Shown: piece by piece, positions 11,662 to 24,306 of the stretch
How the letters are laid out: the number at the start of each line of letters is the position of its first letter
Position numbering within the stretch: position 1 is the first letter of the stretch
Origin: Haliotis asinina
Taxonomy: Eukaryota > Mollusca > Gastropoda > Lepetellida > Haliotidae
DNA: 64,000 nt
Assembly (NCBI RefSeq): GCF_037392515.1
Contig: NC_090292.1
Span: 46,923,747 to 46,987,746 of the forward strand
Direction: 5' to 3'
Program-made: the position numbers and the translations under genes
The notes under the pieces: model-generated
The model's database searches: none
What the model saw: only the letters and a program-made list of their open reading frames with translations
What the model was told of the DNA's origin: nothing

Positions 11662-14600
11662 TTATACTAAGTCATCTGCGATCATCCGCTGCTCTTCCTG
11701 CATAGGCTCAAACTGCGTCTCAGGTGTGTCACGTGGAGGAAGGTTGGTGAAACGGGAGACAACTCCCACCATTAGGCAATCACTGGCGACATTTACTGTG
11801 GTGCCAAAACGATCCCTGGAAGGACATGCTTAAATCAGCCGCAGATACCTTATGTTTTTACCAGAGCTCGTTTTGTTCTTTTCATTTATTACAATTTTTA
11901 GAAAAAAAGTTTCACTTAAGGATATAAACAGCAAGAGTAATAAAATATACGATTTAATAATAAATAAATAAATATTTAATAAATATACGATTTTTATCTC
12001 TCAGAGGATGATGTCAAGCTCTTCTTCATACACAAAGGAACAAATGCTGGTATTTCACATCAGCCGAAGTGATTTTTATGAAAACTTACATCAGCCAGCC
12101 GATCGTAAGCAGCAAGGAGGCGCCTCGAACTGGGAGGCCAATCGCCCGTAGGACAAGCATCAGCATTGCCAGATCAGACGCAGGTATGCTGGCAGTTCCA
12201 ATACTGACGAGGAACGCTGCTAAACTATAGAACATAGAGACATTTGGTGTTTTTAGCTTGAACATTAGTTATAGCAGAAAACGATATATCGGAACACAGG
12301 CAAGTATGATACTGTACTGGCGATACAGTATCACAGATTAAAAGGCACACACACGCACGCACGCACACACACACACGCACACACACATTATGGCATGCTT
12401 ATAAAATCTTGTGTTTATATTTGGAGTGTTACTTATTCGTGAACAATGGGTGGGAATGTTATTGCTTGTGAAATGTGTTATGTTATGGACCTATTTTTTT
12501 AGTTCTCATATGTATGTATATCTATGTATATATCATATGTATGTATATCTATGTATATATCATATGTATGTATATCTATGTATATATCATATGTATGTAT
12601 ATCTATGTATATATCATATGTATGTATATCTATGTATATATCATAGGTATGTATATCTATGTATATATCATATGTATGTATATCTATGTATATATCATAT
12701 GTATGTATATATCATATGTATGTATATCTATGTATATATCATAGGTATGTATATCTGTGTATATATCATATGTATGTATATCTATGTATATATCATATGT
12801 ATGTATATCTTTGTATATATCATATGTATGCATATCTATGTATATATCATATGTATGTATATCTATGTATATATCATATGTATGTATATCTGTGTATATA
12901 TCATATGTATGTATATATCATATGTATGTATATCTATGTATATATCATATGTATGTATATCTGTGTATATATCATATGTATGTATATCTATGTATATATC
13001 ATAGGTATGTATATCTGTGTATATATCATATGTATGTATATCTATGTATATATCATATGTATGTATATCTGTGTATATATCATATGTATGTATATCTGTA
13101 TATATCATATGTATGTATATCTATGTATATATCATATGTATGTATATCTGTGTATATATCATATGTATGTATATATCATATGTATGTATATCTATGTATA
13201 TATCATATGTATGTATATCTGTGTATATATCATATGTATGTATATCTATGTATATATCATAGGTATGTATATCTGTGTATATATCATATGTATGTATATC
13301 TATGTATATATCATATGTATGTATATCTGTGTATATATCATATGTATGTATATATCACATGTATGTATATCTATGTATATATCATATGTATGTATATCTG
13401 TGTATACATCATATGTATGTATATCTATGTATACATCATATGTATGTATATCTATGTATATATCATATGTATGTATATCTATGTATATATCATATGTACA
13501 TCTGAGGCCGAAGAAAGGAAGGTCAGACAATGCACACCTACTTGACCTTGAACATTACTTCCAGCGAGAGCAGGAAAGAATACTTTTGAACACAGGCAAT
13601 TAATAGACAAAGCAATTGTCAAAGCAATATGACAGACACAGAAATACAGACACACAAAATGAACATGATAGTATGCTTATTAGATGTCACTCCTTGTACC
13701 AAACATTGCTTATGACAATGGAGCACGGTTTATCAGTCTGAATACAGATGTAATGCATGTGTGTGTTTAGTTTCACTCTCCATTACTCTTTCTCTTACCA
13801 GATTATGAAGAAGTCACCAAACGACAGGGGTATTCCATTGTACTGTGCTATGAACACGGCCGCCACGACACCGTACACAGCTCCCCCGTCCATGTTTACA
13901 GTTGTACCAACTGGGAGGATGACCCTTGAGATCCTCTTGTCCATATGCAGCCTCTCCTCTACACATTCCATTGTTACCGGCAGTGTGGCAGCGCTAGAAT
14001 GTGAATGTATGTTTTAAGTATCTTCACATCGACAATATGTCACTCGTATCGTGACGAAAACAATTAATTTTATGCTTAGTACTTAATGGTAAATTCTGAA
14101 AACCTGTCAGTGATCATGAAGGACAATAAAATAACTAGATGATCACAGATTCGAATGTAAGACTAGTAATGGGATCCAAAACAGTTTAACTATTGGTGAC
14201 AATACGATGTAAAAACAGGCCATATATTGCAAACAACGGGGGGGGGGTAGATCACCATACTAGGGACCGTGGGGTATATGTTGTAAGCAATCATTATTCC
14301 ACTTATAGCTATGGAACGTGGGACATGTTCACCTTGAGCTTGTGGCAAATGCTGTAAGCAGGGCAGGTAGTGATCTGAGGTATATGACGTAGGGGTTCTG
14401 TCTGGTCAGGATGAAGTACATGGCTGGAAGGACTACCGCGCTGTGAACCACGAGCCCGGCCATCTCTGTAGCCATGTAGACAGCGACAGTTTGTCCAGTC
14501 TTCGATATGTCAGCTGCAGACATTATCTGGCCCATCGTCAAAGACATTACGCCAAGTGGAGAGTACCTGGAATCAATGCAGCACAGTGTAATGGTTCCAT

Positions 14601-17600
14601 CTCTGTACTGAACAAAATGTCTGAATGAATACTCTTTAATTTAGAGACATCTGGCTCCGTGACATAAACCCCATGTTTGATGCGACGAACAGTATCGGGT
14701 GGTCAAGTTCGCTGACTTGCCATCGTGTCCCTGTTGCGGACGTCGACAGTCATGGTGCCGATCACTGGAATGTCTAGTCCAGAGCGAATATTTACAGACG
14801 CAGCTGAGTGTGGCGTTAAACACCAACCAGTCCACCAGCAAAACCCAAATAGTCGACCGTAAAACATGCGATCAAAGGACAGTAAGACCTCAGATCGTAG
14901 CAGGTATGGTGTAAAACATCACGTTATATTAAAAGTCAACGTTAAAACAAGCTATAGGTCGCAAGCAACTGAAGGTTTGTTAATAACAAATAAACAAACA
15001 AAACCTGTCGGGAAATTCTCGATGGGGTGTGGGCTGTAACAAAAGTTCCTTCCGGATTGAGTACACAAACTATTGACTAAAATGGATCAAAATGGTTTAA
15101 AGTATCTACTTTTTTAACTGGATTAGACTTTCGTATATGTGTTGAGTTACAAACAAGTTAATGTTGCCCACGAATTCAACATGTAGACACAATGTATCTA
15201 ATATTGCATGCAGATAACATAATTGTGTTGGAATATTTTACATAGGGATTGATTTTAATATCCCAATGAATAAATGAGTATTGATGGATCACGAAGCGAT
15301 TGTAGAAAACACTTCACAAAGCGTGAATATTCATGAGGAAAAGTGAAATAGCATAAATATCTTGTTTTTGCCTTACAGAGGGATTTTTTTTGAGGTTTGA
15401 AAAAAAGCAAACATAATTGTGGTTACGTAATGTGTCAATAATTACGTGATCGATGAACCTCGATATCATAGTCTGTGTAATCGAGTCACCCCGTGAAATA
15501 AAGTGGTGCACTTGCTCCTACCATTATACTGATCAAGTTGGTTTTTTTCGTGGTGCAAACACCACAATTTATTGTGACTGGATCTTTTTTTTTTTTGATA
15601 TAGTTCTAATTTGCATTCCTGTAGTTCTTTTCACAGAGCTTTCAGTTAATATCATAACTTTTGGAAGTTATTGGCCTAAACGTTGAAGTGTGACGACCTC
15701 AGAGGGGAGCCTGACGACAGTGTACTTGGGATGCAGGCGAGACATTTCAAAGGCGAGATCCGCATATTTATCATGCTTTTCCTGAATCTTGCCAATCACA
15801 TTGCTGTCAAAAGGGACAGAAAATTCAATGATATAAATAATTTCATTAGTTTTATCAAAATGAACAAGATCAGGTTTGTTGGCTGGAATTCGTCTCAGGC
15901 TGTATATTGGCCTATTCCAGAGAGGTTTAAAAGCATCATTTTCCAGGACGCCCTGGACATGTTCAGGGTCGTACCATGGATGGACCTCGGTGTCAAAGCC
16001 ACAGGCATTGCGGAGGCGATAGTAAAAGCAGCGAGCCATGCCATCATGTCTTTTAAGATATACTGTTTGTGCCAAGGAAGGGCATCCACTGACAAGGTGT
16101 TGGAAGTCTCTGTGAATTCATTGCAAAGACGACATTTCATATTGATATTTTCTTTAAGAATAACATTGTGGCGATTGCGAGTGGGAAGTGACTGGTCCTG
16201 AACAGCAAAAAGGAAGCCCTCAGTTTCACATTTGAAAACAGCCGACTTCATCCAGGCGAAGGAGTCGGTTGGATTGCTGTTCTGTTCCACACACTGCATG
16301 TACACGCGATGCAATGGCTTCTCAGAAAGCTTCTCCACAAAGGACCGACTTTGTTTCTCGTGTTTTTTTCTGTTTCTGTTTGTGATTATTTATTGCACTT
16401 CTCTCATATATTGCATCAGATTTGTTCTCGTCAGAATATGACTGGAAATGTGTAAATTAAAGTTGATTATTGTGTAAAACTGAGAACGATGTTTGTTCTT
16501 TTGCTTTTACATTGCCTGGTTGTCTGCAGTGAGATTTCACGTCCGAAGGCCTACTGATCCACCTTTGTTCAATAGCCTGGTTATCTGCAGTGAGATTTCA
16601 CGTCCGAAGGCCTACTGATCCACCTTTGTTCAATAGCCTGGTTATCTGCAGTGAGATTTCACGTCCGAAGGCCTACTGATCCACCTTTGTTCAATAGCCT
16701 GGTTATCTGCAGTGAGATTTCACGTCCAAAGGCCTTCTGATACTCCTTCGTTCAATAGCTGTGTTTTTATATTGTTGACTTCATATCTACATGAACTAAA
16801 GTGACGGTTCGTAGCCCTAAGTCAACTCACCACATGACAAGTTTGATCATGTAGACGGTCCGTAGCCCTAAGTCAACTCACCACATGACAAGTTTGATCA
16901 TGTAGACAGTCCGTAGCACAAAGTAGACTCAAGACATGACGAGTTTGATCATGTAGACGGTGACATAGCACTAAGTCAACTCACCACATGACGAGTTTGA
17001 TCATGTAGACGGTGACGGTGTTGATCTGGGAGAAAAACTGTGTCAGTGCAGCTCCTTTTTCACCAAGTTTACTGAGAATCACACCAAACACAATGCAGTA
17101 GGTGAGAATACCTGTCACAAGAGAATCGTAAGTCTGTTAAGTTATTCAGTGAGTGAGTGAGTGAGTGAGTGAGTGAGTGAGTGAGAGAGAGTGAACTTAG
17201 CTTTATGCCACAATTTCAGCTCTGTGGCGGAATAATCTAGTCTAGACAAGACAATCCTGTGATCAACAACATGCCCATGTATCGACGAACGCATTTGAGA
17301 ATCGATGACGTGTCAGACAAGTCAGCGAACCTGGCCACCCCATCAAGTAAATTGCCTCTTACGACAAGCATGGGTCACCAGTTCTAGCCTGGATCGTCAC
17401 GGATTGTTATCGATAGTACAGAGGCAGGGAACTAAGCCATGTATGCATATCACACACATAATGCGAGGAGGGATGAGGTGTCATTTTGAATTTTAGCTAT
17501 GCACATGAAGCATCGGAATCACTAAAATTCAGGGTCGGTCGTTGTTTGTTGAATGCTCTCCATATCGTTCCTTTTTTTAGTGCGATTTTAATGGCAAGAC

Positions 17601-20260
17601 AAATCAGGTGGCATGCATACCTAAGATGTTTTCGCCTTCAACCAACAGTGTTTTCTTTGTGGAATTAGGATGGTGAATGATGCTGACCTCCGTAGAATCA
17701 TTTAGCATGTTCTCTGCACTAGAGTTGACAGTGTGCACTCTATAATCTTCCACAGCCACTGGCACGGTGTTTGAATGCTTAAGTGTTGCTGCTACAATGT
17801 TGTCAGGTACTATGTTCCTGGATAACAGAAGCAGTTTCATCACATGAATGACAAGAGTACTTGATTTAAACAGTATTCAGTTGGAAGAATACATTTGTAC
17901 ATGGAAGCTTAAAGGGTGACAAAAGATAATTTATTCCTGGGCAATAGATGCAGTATTCCATGAGGGCTTGATTCACTTAAATTCAAATTTAAAGAGCATG
18001 TTATGAAAAAAAAAGACAAATGAGTTGTGAAAAGACGTGCTTGCTAAGTCACAGGATACACCTGACAAACAGCAAGTGTGATACACATTGTTTTCTGTTA
18101 AGTTTAGTCGTGTTTAATTAATGGCCCGTGATTTTAGTTGCCATGTACAGGGTAGCACGAACAATTACCTCTTGTTGTCAAGTGACAACTTCCTGGATGA
18201 AAATCTTTTGTTTAGCATATGAAAGATGAAGTATGGGAGAAAGTTTGTACGTGGAAGTAAAGAGAACAGAAACAAGCCTTGAGTTTTGGAGAATAGAAGA
18301 AGTATAGCGTGTTGGTGATAGTAATGCTTGATTCAGTTACCATCAAATTTACAGATTGTGTTATGCAAAAGTGAAGACAAAGGGGACACTAAAATACACT
18401 CTCGCAAAGTCAAAGGGGACTACCTGGGAAGCAACAGAGGAACGTTATGGGGCTTTTAACATTTTTTCTGCTGCGTTTGTTACTTGTAATCGAGTTATAT
18501 TGCATTTTTTGTTACTTGTCATGTCATGACGTATATTGAATCAAATGTGCAAATAATTTAATAGAAGTACAGAGGTTAACACGAATATGTACCGGCGTAT
18601 GGGTCATGTATAATCTATTGCAACGTTTACCACTTCTCTCACCTGAACAAATCTAGAATGGCATCCATTCCAGACACAACGTCTTTGTCCTGTGGAACAT
18701 CGGTTGCTGTTGAATCTGTGTATGATCCTGGTTTGATGATCAGGACTACCGCTAAGCCGACAAGTGTTGCCAGAACAGATGTACTTGTATAATAAACCAT
18801 GGACAGAATCCCTATCTTACCGGCAGAAGATCCCGAAACATTGCCTAGACCTGAGCAAAGACATTGCAATTCAGACATTGCAGTTTGTCGAAGGCACCGC
18901 ATGACATATTCTACTTATACAACTCAAGGGAAAGTTCAAAATTGACTACAAGATTGTTCTCGAAAGCGGTTGGAATTTTGAGTGGAACTGTGGTTGGCCT
19001 GTTTGAACTAAACTTCCTGTACTTGGAAAAAAAGAGCTGCTTCTCTAAGGCCGGGCTGTACACATGTACATGCAACAGTTTACATAGTTTTAAGCAATAA
19101 CAACCTTACCGTAGAAGTAGAAAATATCTGTCTTTATGTAACCAAGAACACGAGACGAAAGCATGACAGTGTCAGCGAGATAGTGCCAAAACCAAATTGG
19201 ATGACGCTAATTTCATGTATTGATCTTCCGATACCACAACTCTACAACACCAAAACTAGGTTCCACAGGAACACATATAACTTGAAGAGGAACAAATGGT
19301 ATGGCTTGACAACTCCGTCACTGCAACAGATGTTTTTGTGTAGACGCTAACACGGCTATCAGGAAATGACGCAACTATAACCACAACAGCATGAAGAACA
19401 TTTGAGTTGATACTATTCATTAACAGTAAATGGATAATTCTTGTGCGCCATAGACCTTCCAGAGCACGCTCAAAGAGATACTCCAAGAGAGTCACTGGTG
19501 TTCTTGAAGGAAATAAAAGTCTGTGATACATGTGTAGTATCACATTGTACACCAACCACAAAATATGTCTTCCTTCATCCAGAAATATCCTTAGAAACAT
19601 TCAAAGTGAGATCCAAAACACTCCTCTTCAAAAAGTCTGCATCCTGTAACTGCCAACTTTCTGATTTTCTTTATCACAGACTCTTATTTTCTTCATGGGC
19701 AACAGTGACTTTTTTTATACGTAGCTCTTTGAGCAAGCTCTGGAAGGACCATGGCGCACAACAACTATCCATTTATTGTTAATGAATAGTATCAACTCAA
19801 AAGTTCTTCATACATGCTTATACGGGTCATTGGTCAGGAATGTGTTCAACATCCTTGTTTGCCAGTGCGCTGCGTATCTTGCGTGATACAGCGGCAGGAT
19901 TTACACCATCGCCTTTGCCACTGCTAGCTGGTTGGAGTACCGGCCAAGATACTCAGCCATGATTTGGCGGAAGCAGTGATTCATGATATCAACTCTAAAT
20001 AGTACGTGCTACATAGGGGAAAACTTTGGATGAATTAATGAATTCATTATGTTACCTGTAATGATGCTAGATATTATCAAGGGTAGTATCAGCAATCTGA
20101 GCATGCGAAGGAAGAGTTCCCCTGGAAACTCTACAAGCTGAACAGTGTCTGAAGATGGCTCGAACAACCGACACGCCAATCCAGCAATGGTCCCAAGCAG
20201 GATTGCTAAAGTAGTGAGGATGAGAAGGAGATTGTGTTGGAGGAACCGAAGCACTTTCAT
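11662..20260 (-). CDS. SLC1-family amino-acid transporter
   Basis: Eight exons in order: 20260-20056, 18850-18643, 17817-17621, 17111-16985, 14566-14333, 13993-13799, 12224-12090 and 11815-11662. All have AG/GT borders and all phases match; the sum is 1455 nt, 484 aa plus stop. Landmarks: [18 protein letters not shown] in TM1-2; an extracellular loop with NSS, NDS and NST glycosylation sequons in exon 3; [17 protein letters not shown] (TM4-5 side); [12 protein letters not shown] (HP1 serine-rich tip); [15 protein letters not shown] (TM7); SIGTASIP (HP2); [12 protein letters not shown] (TM8). The family moves glutamate/aspartate or neutral amino acids with sodium as membrane trimers. Against EAATs, the TM7 Glu after Tyr is Gly365, and in TM8 the first Asp is Gly431 and the substrate Arg is Gly438; the second TM8 Asp and the Asn remain. 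The ATG sits directly after an acceptor (ttccgcag), so a short 5' exon, possibly with more N-terminus, lies upstream. Confidence 0.93.
12343..12388. repeat. (CA)n/(CG)n microsatellite
   Basis: Imperfect cacacacgcacg run in the intron between SLC1 exons 6 and 7. Confidence 0.9.
12509..13499. repeat. 27-bp minisatellite with higher-order structure
   Basis: About 37 units of tatgtatgtatat, ctatg or ctgtg, tatatatca (27 bp) plus several shortened 17-bp units, within SLC1 intron 6. Because 27 is nine codons, long Tyr/Ile/Met-rich open frames arise in all plus frames and some minus frames. A block that starts at a short unit near 12903 recurs near 13157, a higher-order period of about 254 bp. Confidence 0.95.
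14017..14290 (+). mobile_element. SINE-B copy, degraded
   Basis: Blocks ttcacatcgacaatatgtca, gtgatcatgaaggacaataa and ggtagatcaccatactaggg in SINE-B order, inside SLC1 intron 5. Confidence 0.65.
14655..14830 (-). mobile_element. SINE-A copy, degraded
   Basis: Contains gtatcgggtggtcaagttcg, gtgccgatcactggaatgtc and agtgtggcgttaaac; SLC1 intron 4. Confidence 0.65.
15668..16350 (-). pseudogene. LINE C-terminus: zinc finger and REL endonuclease
   Basis: Antisense to plus and lying in SLC1 intron 4. The C-terminal end of a non-LTR polyprotein is broken between two frames. One part holds a [11 protein letters not shown] block, the start of a C-x2-C...H...C finger (16338 side). The other reads [32 protein letters not shown], then KPDLVHF and [14 protein letters not shown], a restriction-enzyme-like endonuclease (PD...ExS/K-type strand) as in the R2/R4/NeSL group, then [19 protein letters not shown]. 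It ends before the expected VLGALG block. No RT domain is present. The same family is at 52.3-53.3 kb and 9.3 kb. Confidence 0.72.
16505..16765. repeat. 61-bp tandem repeat, four copies
   Basis: Four nearly identical units of gcctggttatctgcagtgag, atttcacgtccgaaggccta and ctgatccacctttgttcaat in SLC1 intron 4. The high identity suggests a recent expansion. Confidence 0.93.
16800..17015. repeat. ~50-bp tandem copies of an exon end and its donor
   Basis: The 3' end of SLC1 exon 4 with its splice donor (plus strand tcaactcaccacatgac, gagtttgatcatgtagac) is followed in the intron by three further copies near 16825-16855, 16873-16905 and 16920-16952. Each copy has about 30 coding bases; two keep the intact donor gtgagttga and one is mutated. 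Confidence 0.85.
17150..17405 (+). mobile_element. SINE-A copy, degraded
   Basis: Nine gagt units, then ttagctttatgccacaatt, gacaatcctgtgatcaacaa, cgatgacgtgtcagacaagt and ttgcctcttacgacaagcat. It lies in SLC1 intron 3. Confidence 0.7.
17845..18642. other. SLC1 intron 2
   Basis: AT-rich intron sequence with no gene. Two related stretches (about 17880-18030 and 18235-18410, both with gcttgattca and caaatttacag-like blocks) look like an old internal duplication. Confidence 0.4.
19390..19815. repeat. Long inverted repeat in SLC1 intron 1
   Basis: Left arm about 19390-19535 and right arm about 19665-19815 are imperfect reverse complements. Shared blocks include ttgagttgatactattcatt, aatggata, tgtgcgccat and cttccagagc, then gctcaaagag. 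Arms of about 145 bp surround about 130 bp of spacer. It could be a foldback element or hairpin precursor; no protein is recognisable in the overlapping frames. Confidence 0.75.
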
Positions 20261-22588
20261 CTGCGGAAAGAAAAAAGAGGACTTGATGGAAAGAACTTAA
20301 AGAACTCACAACCAGTCACGATCAACTGATCTTCTCGCATCCTTCCTTTGATTTTGATTTGATCTTACACTTGACGTTGGACAAATGAAATGACATGTAA
20401 TATCAAACTGAGGTAATAAGACACGGATAGAAAAATGCTGTTTACTTTTGATATGCAAATGAGTTGTACATTAAAGCTTTAATGATATGGATGTAAAGAT
20501 GGTCTCCGCATAGTTATGGAAATTCTTTTGTGGCCGTTATTTTCATTCCGGTTCAAGGCCATGGTGGAAATAACTTAAAAATTTGAATTTGAAATTTGAC
20601 TGTAACTAATACATCTATGCTTACTCAGTGCGAATGTTATACAAACTTCTACTAAAACACCTAACATTACATTACTACATTGTCAACGTGAGTATTACAT
20701 TTCATTTTATGCTACACATGCTGTATATCGTTTCCAATCTCTTACAATCTCCTACAATCTCTTACAATCTCGTAATCTAGCATATCCTGTGAATAAAACG
20801 CTAAGCGCCATTAAGCATATTTTGCAAATATGTAGGTTGGTAGATAGCTCGGTTTTTTTCTGAAATATTTTCTGTGATAATTTGCTTCAGCACTCTAGTT
20901 CAAAAACAAAACCATAATGGAAAGTATTTTTACTTTTAACAGGTTGCATACTCTTTTGGAAAACATGCATTTTGTTTTCCTCAAAAAGTTTACCTTCTTT
21001 TGAAGAGTGTAAATCAGAAATGACTGTTATTTGGTCACATGATTGTCACTTTTAACAAGTGAAACCTGAATTTAGTACTCTTGTATAAGCACAAGTGGAA
21101 TACTTATTTTGCTTTAAAGATCAGTGCCATCACATCTGTAAAAACATTCCCTGTATTTGTAAATTCAAATGACTGTGACATACCTAAATCAGCTACCAAA
21201 TACCTGTTACCTTCTCTAAATATCGATTGGTCTTCCAAATTAGTTCAGCCTAACATTTGAACAGCTTCAGATTTTGGTTTTGAAATACGCTGGTGCTTAA
21301 CTTTTCTTTCTCGATATATTTGCATTCATTTCTGTAACGAAAGTAGATTTTAATGTGACCGTTGGAATACAAATTTGGAAACGTTTTTCTCAAGACCTTC
21401 TAGGAGATATCGTTTGGAGAGTAGAATTTGCACAATGCACCGACAATGCTATGACGTCATGAACTTGATGACGTCACAATGCTATGACACCGCTGCACTG
21501 CAAATCTAATGGCGGTTCAGAGAAAACTAAAGAAGAATGATTTTGGCAAACCTCGGATATTTGTTACTTTATCAACTCGTGTTGATATATTTGATATCAG
21601 TACACACTTGGGTGAGATTCTCTATATATTTACTCACTATTTTTACAAACTTTGTCTTGAAAATGTGTTAGAAAATGATATAGCAGAATATTGATTACAC
21701 ATATACATAAAACAATTAATAGCATTTTGATAATATACATCGGAAGGACATTAGAATACTCACCTTGAACGTCGATAGAGTCAGAGTGGATACAATTTCA
21801 CCAACTCATATATGATATACACACCAATGTTTACACATAAATGAACATAACTGCAATTCTGAATTAAATTACAGTTAGTTATCATAAATTATTTTGTTAC
21901 TGTATAAAATGATTTGTTAAACATTTACCTGTTTGGCATGTCAAATGCGTTGAATCTTCCATCTTTGTTAGTATATAACATGAATGCCCGAGAAATAATC
22001 AAGCGTGCTTTAAAAAAACATCGATTCTGTGTAAGGGCCTAAACGGAAGTGAAAAGGAATGAATGGGTCACTGAATAACAGTGATGATAAGAGTCGTATA
22101 CTCCCGAGGGAGTTGAGACTGATATGATGTGTCCATCCAATGATCGAGGGAAGCAAATCCTTGAGCAAGCCCTAGATGCATGGATATGAGCGCTATATGA
22201 ATACCCTATAATAACATTAAAATAATAACAATCAGTGATGACGTAATGTGCACGTTAAACGTTTGCATTTACTTCATTCAAACATGCACGTCAAACTTTT
22301 ATACATTGAAAATCAGTAGATTACTTGTCATAAGATCATCCGGGAAGAGAAAGAGAGTGGAGCCATGAAATTGTTAAAGTGTCTAATTTAGGACAGCCAT
22401 CGTCCAAACATTCTTAAGACCAAAAAGTATGTAAGACCCAGTCATAATCATTTAATCTACTTTTTTAATTCTTATCGCTACCGCCTTGTACATTGTTTGT
22501 CAGCCATCCTCTTCCGTCCTGCCACTGTCACTAATTACTGTCTACGACATTCATAGCCTTAATTGGTCACTCCCTCACCCACCAGCTG
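20261..22588. other. Intergenic, AT-rich
   Basis: Upstream side of the SLC1 gene; its missing first exon and promoter should be here. No convincing exon seen. A short run of tacaatctc units lies near 20745-20775. At 22080-22205 a block ending gagcgctatatgaata resembles the 3' tail of many SINE/LINE2-type elements. Confidence 0.4.
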
Positions 22589-22862
22589 AGCATTTGAAGT
22601 TTGACAGTGATAGCTCTACAATAACTTCTCCCATGCAGCTTAACGTTTGATGTTTGACAGTCATAGCTGTACAATAACTTCCCCATGCAGCCGTTTGATG
22701 TTTGACAGCGATAGCTGTACAATAACTTCTCCCATGCAGCTTAACGTTTGATGTTTGACAGTCATAGCTGTACAATAACTTCCTCATGCAGCCGTTTGAT
22801 GTTTGACAGCGATAGCTGTACAATAACTTCTCCCATGCAGCTTAACGTTTGATGTTCGAAAG
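22589..22862. repeat. ~57-bp minisatellite, five units
   Basis: Units gtttgatgtttgacag, cgatagctgtacaataactt and cccatgcagc, with or without a ttaac insert that alternates between neighbouring units (about 53 and 57 bp). Confidence 0.9.
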
Positions 22863-23034
22863 TGATGACCCTTAAACACAGGGAAATTTTTTTGTAACTA
22901 AAGACACGCATTCTTAAGCACCACAAGGAAATGTTTTAAGTTTGCGGAAAAGTATACTTAGTTCGTCTCCTCAATCACAGAAAACTGTGCATGACAATTT
23001 TAAAAGAACTTGAGACCTGTGAAGGTATGGGTTA

Positions 23035-23250
23035 GAATTTATCTTTGGAACCTACACTGGTAACGAGCGGGTAACGGAATTGGGCGGTCAGGTTCACAGA
23101 CGTGGTTGACACGTCATCGTATCCCACTTGTGTAGATAAATGCTCTTAATGCTGATCACTGGACTGTCTGATCCAGACCCCATTATATACAGACCAACCT
23201 CCATTATGGCTTAAAAATGCGGCGTTGAACACAAACCAACCTATAAGAAC
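23035..23250 (-). mobile_element. SINE-A copy, degraded
   Basis: ggtaacgagcgggtaacgga, tgctgatcactggactgtct, and aatgcggcgttgaaca at the end. Confidence 0.65.
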
Positions 23251-24306
23251 TTTTGCATGTCACGATCCCCTAATTATGCCAATGAAAACATGTATTCATG
23301 TTATGTTTAATAAAATGCAACGGACGGAGAATAATAAATTTCAATAACAGCATTTGGCCTTGGAGAATTAGAGGTTGTCATTCTAAAAAGGGACACAAGG
23401 TGTTCACAATAAGCCAAGCTTGTGTAGCTCAATCGACGCATCAGATGACTCAAACCAACCACATGTGTGCTCACTGTTAACATTGCACGTCTCTGCTAAG
23501 AGCTTCTACATAATCTGTGGCTTGCAAATTGTATTTGAGGTTTTTATTTTGTCATTTCAATAACATTCGGTATCATACTGATAGTCTTCTATTAGTTTGA
23601 ACTTAATGATTCAGGTATTATGAGGTACATTTTGCATTTTCAAAGTTAAATGCTAAATGTCATAGCTGTGCATATTGTATTATAAGAAATGCGATTCCAA
23701 ATTGTTATTAGAAATAACTGCTTCTGGTTTCCTATTTCTTCAATTTACAGAAACAACAGCACACCCGAATACTGACAAACTGTTTGCGGCAAACTGGAAT
23801 TTGCCCCCTCATACACTCAGTCTTCCCTGATAAAACGACTCCAGAGAAATAATTTAATAGATTTACTGTGTGTGTTAATGGACAATTAATAAACCAAGGT
23901 AGCACTAATGTTTATTTCGAAAATTATGTACCTCATTCACATTTTCTGGAAATATTCATTTTACGGGCAGAAGCGTAATTCAATTTATATAAGTGCATTT
24001 GTGTCTTGTAGATGATCATTCTGAATTCAAGATGACATCGAGGAAATCAATGAAAAGCAAATAAAACTATGACATTTATGAGGTAATTGAGAATAATTTG
24101 TTCAGTGTATTCCGGTTGAGCTGTACTATTAGTTTCCTTTCGTCATCATTCAGTGTTATATTCACCCATAACTCACTGTGTAGGGAGACACCAGATTGGA
24201 TGCTCTTGACACATGATGTCATGTAGACGCCAACACATAGGAGACTGAACGTCACAACTTTGAACTCTCTGTAAGAGTCAGGCGATATTTTCACTTAAGA
24301 AAAACC
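23251..24306. other. Intergenic
   Basis: No gene supported on the plus strand. A minus open stretch at 24184-24290 has a hydrophobic segment (VVTFSLLCVGVYM) and a strong donor gtgagt, but no ATG start and no partner exon. Confidence 0.35.

Noticed and set aside
12411..13603. Open frames of 197, 314 and 262 codons rich in Tyr, Ile and Met
   Set aside because: Pure translation of the 27-bp minisatellite; every plus frame is open and there are no splice or domain signs.
15683..16201. 172-codon plus-strand frame
   Set aside because: Shadow of the antisense LINE endonuclease sequence.
19256..19600. 114-codon minus-strand frame
   Set aside because: Overlaps the inverted repeat; no domain, and it lies within an SLC1 intron.
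24076..24294. Minus-strand 72-codon frame with a hydrophobic segment
   Set aside because: Begins at GTG, not ATG; it has one good donor but no partner exon in a compatible phase.
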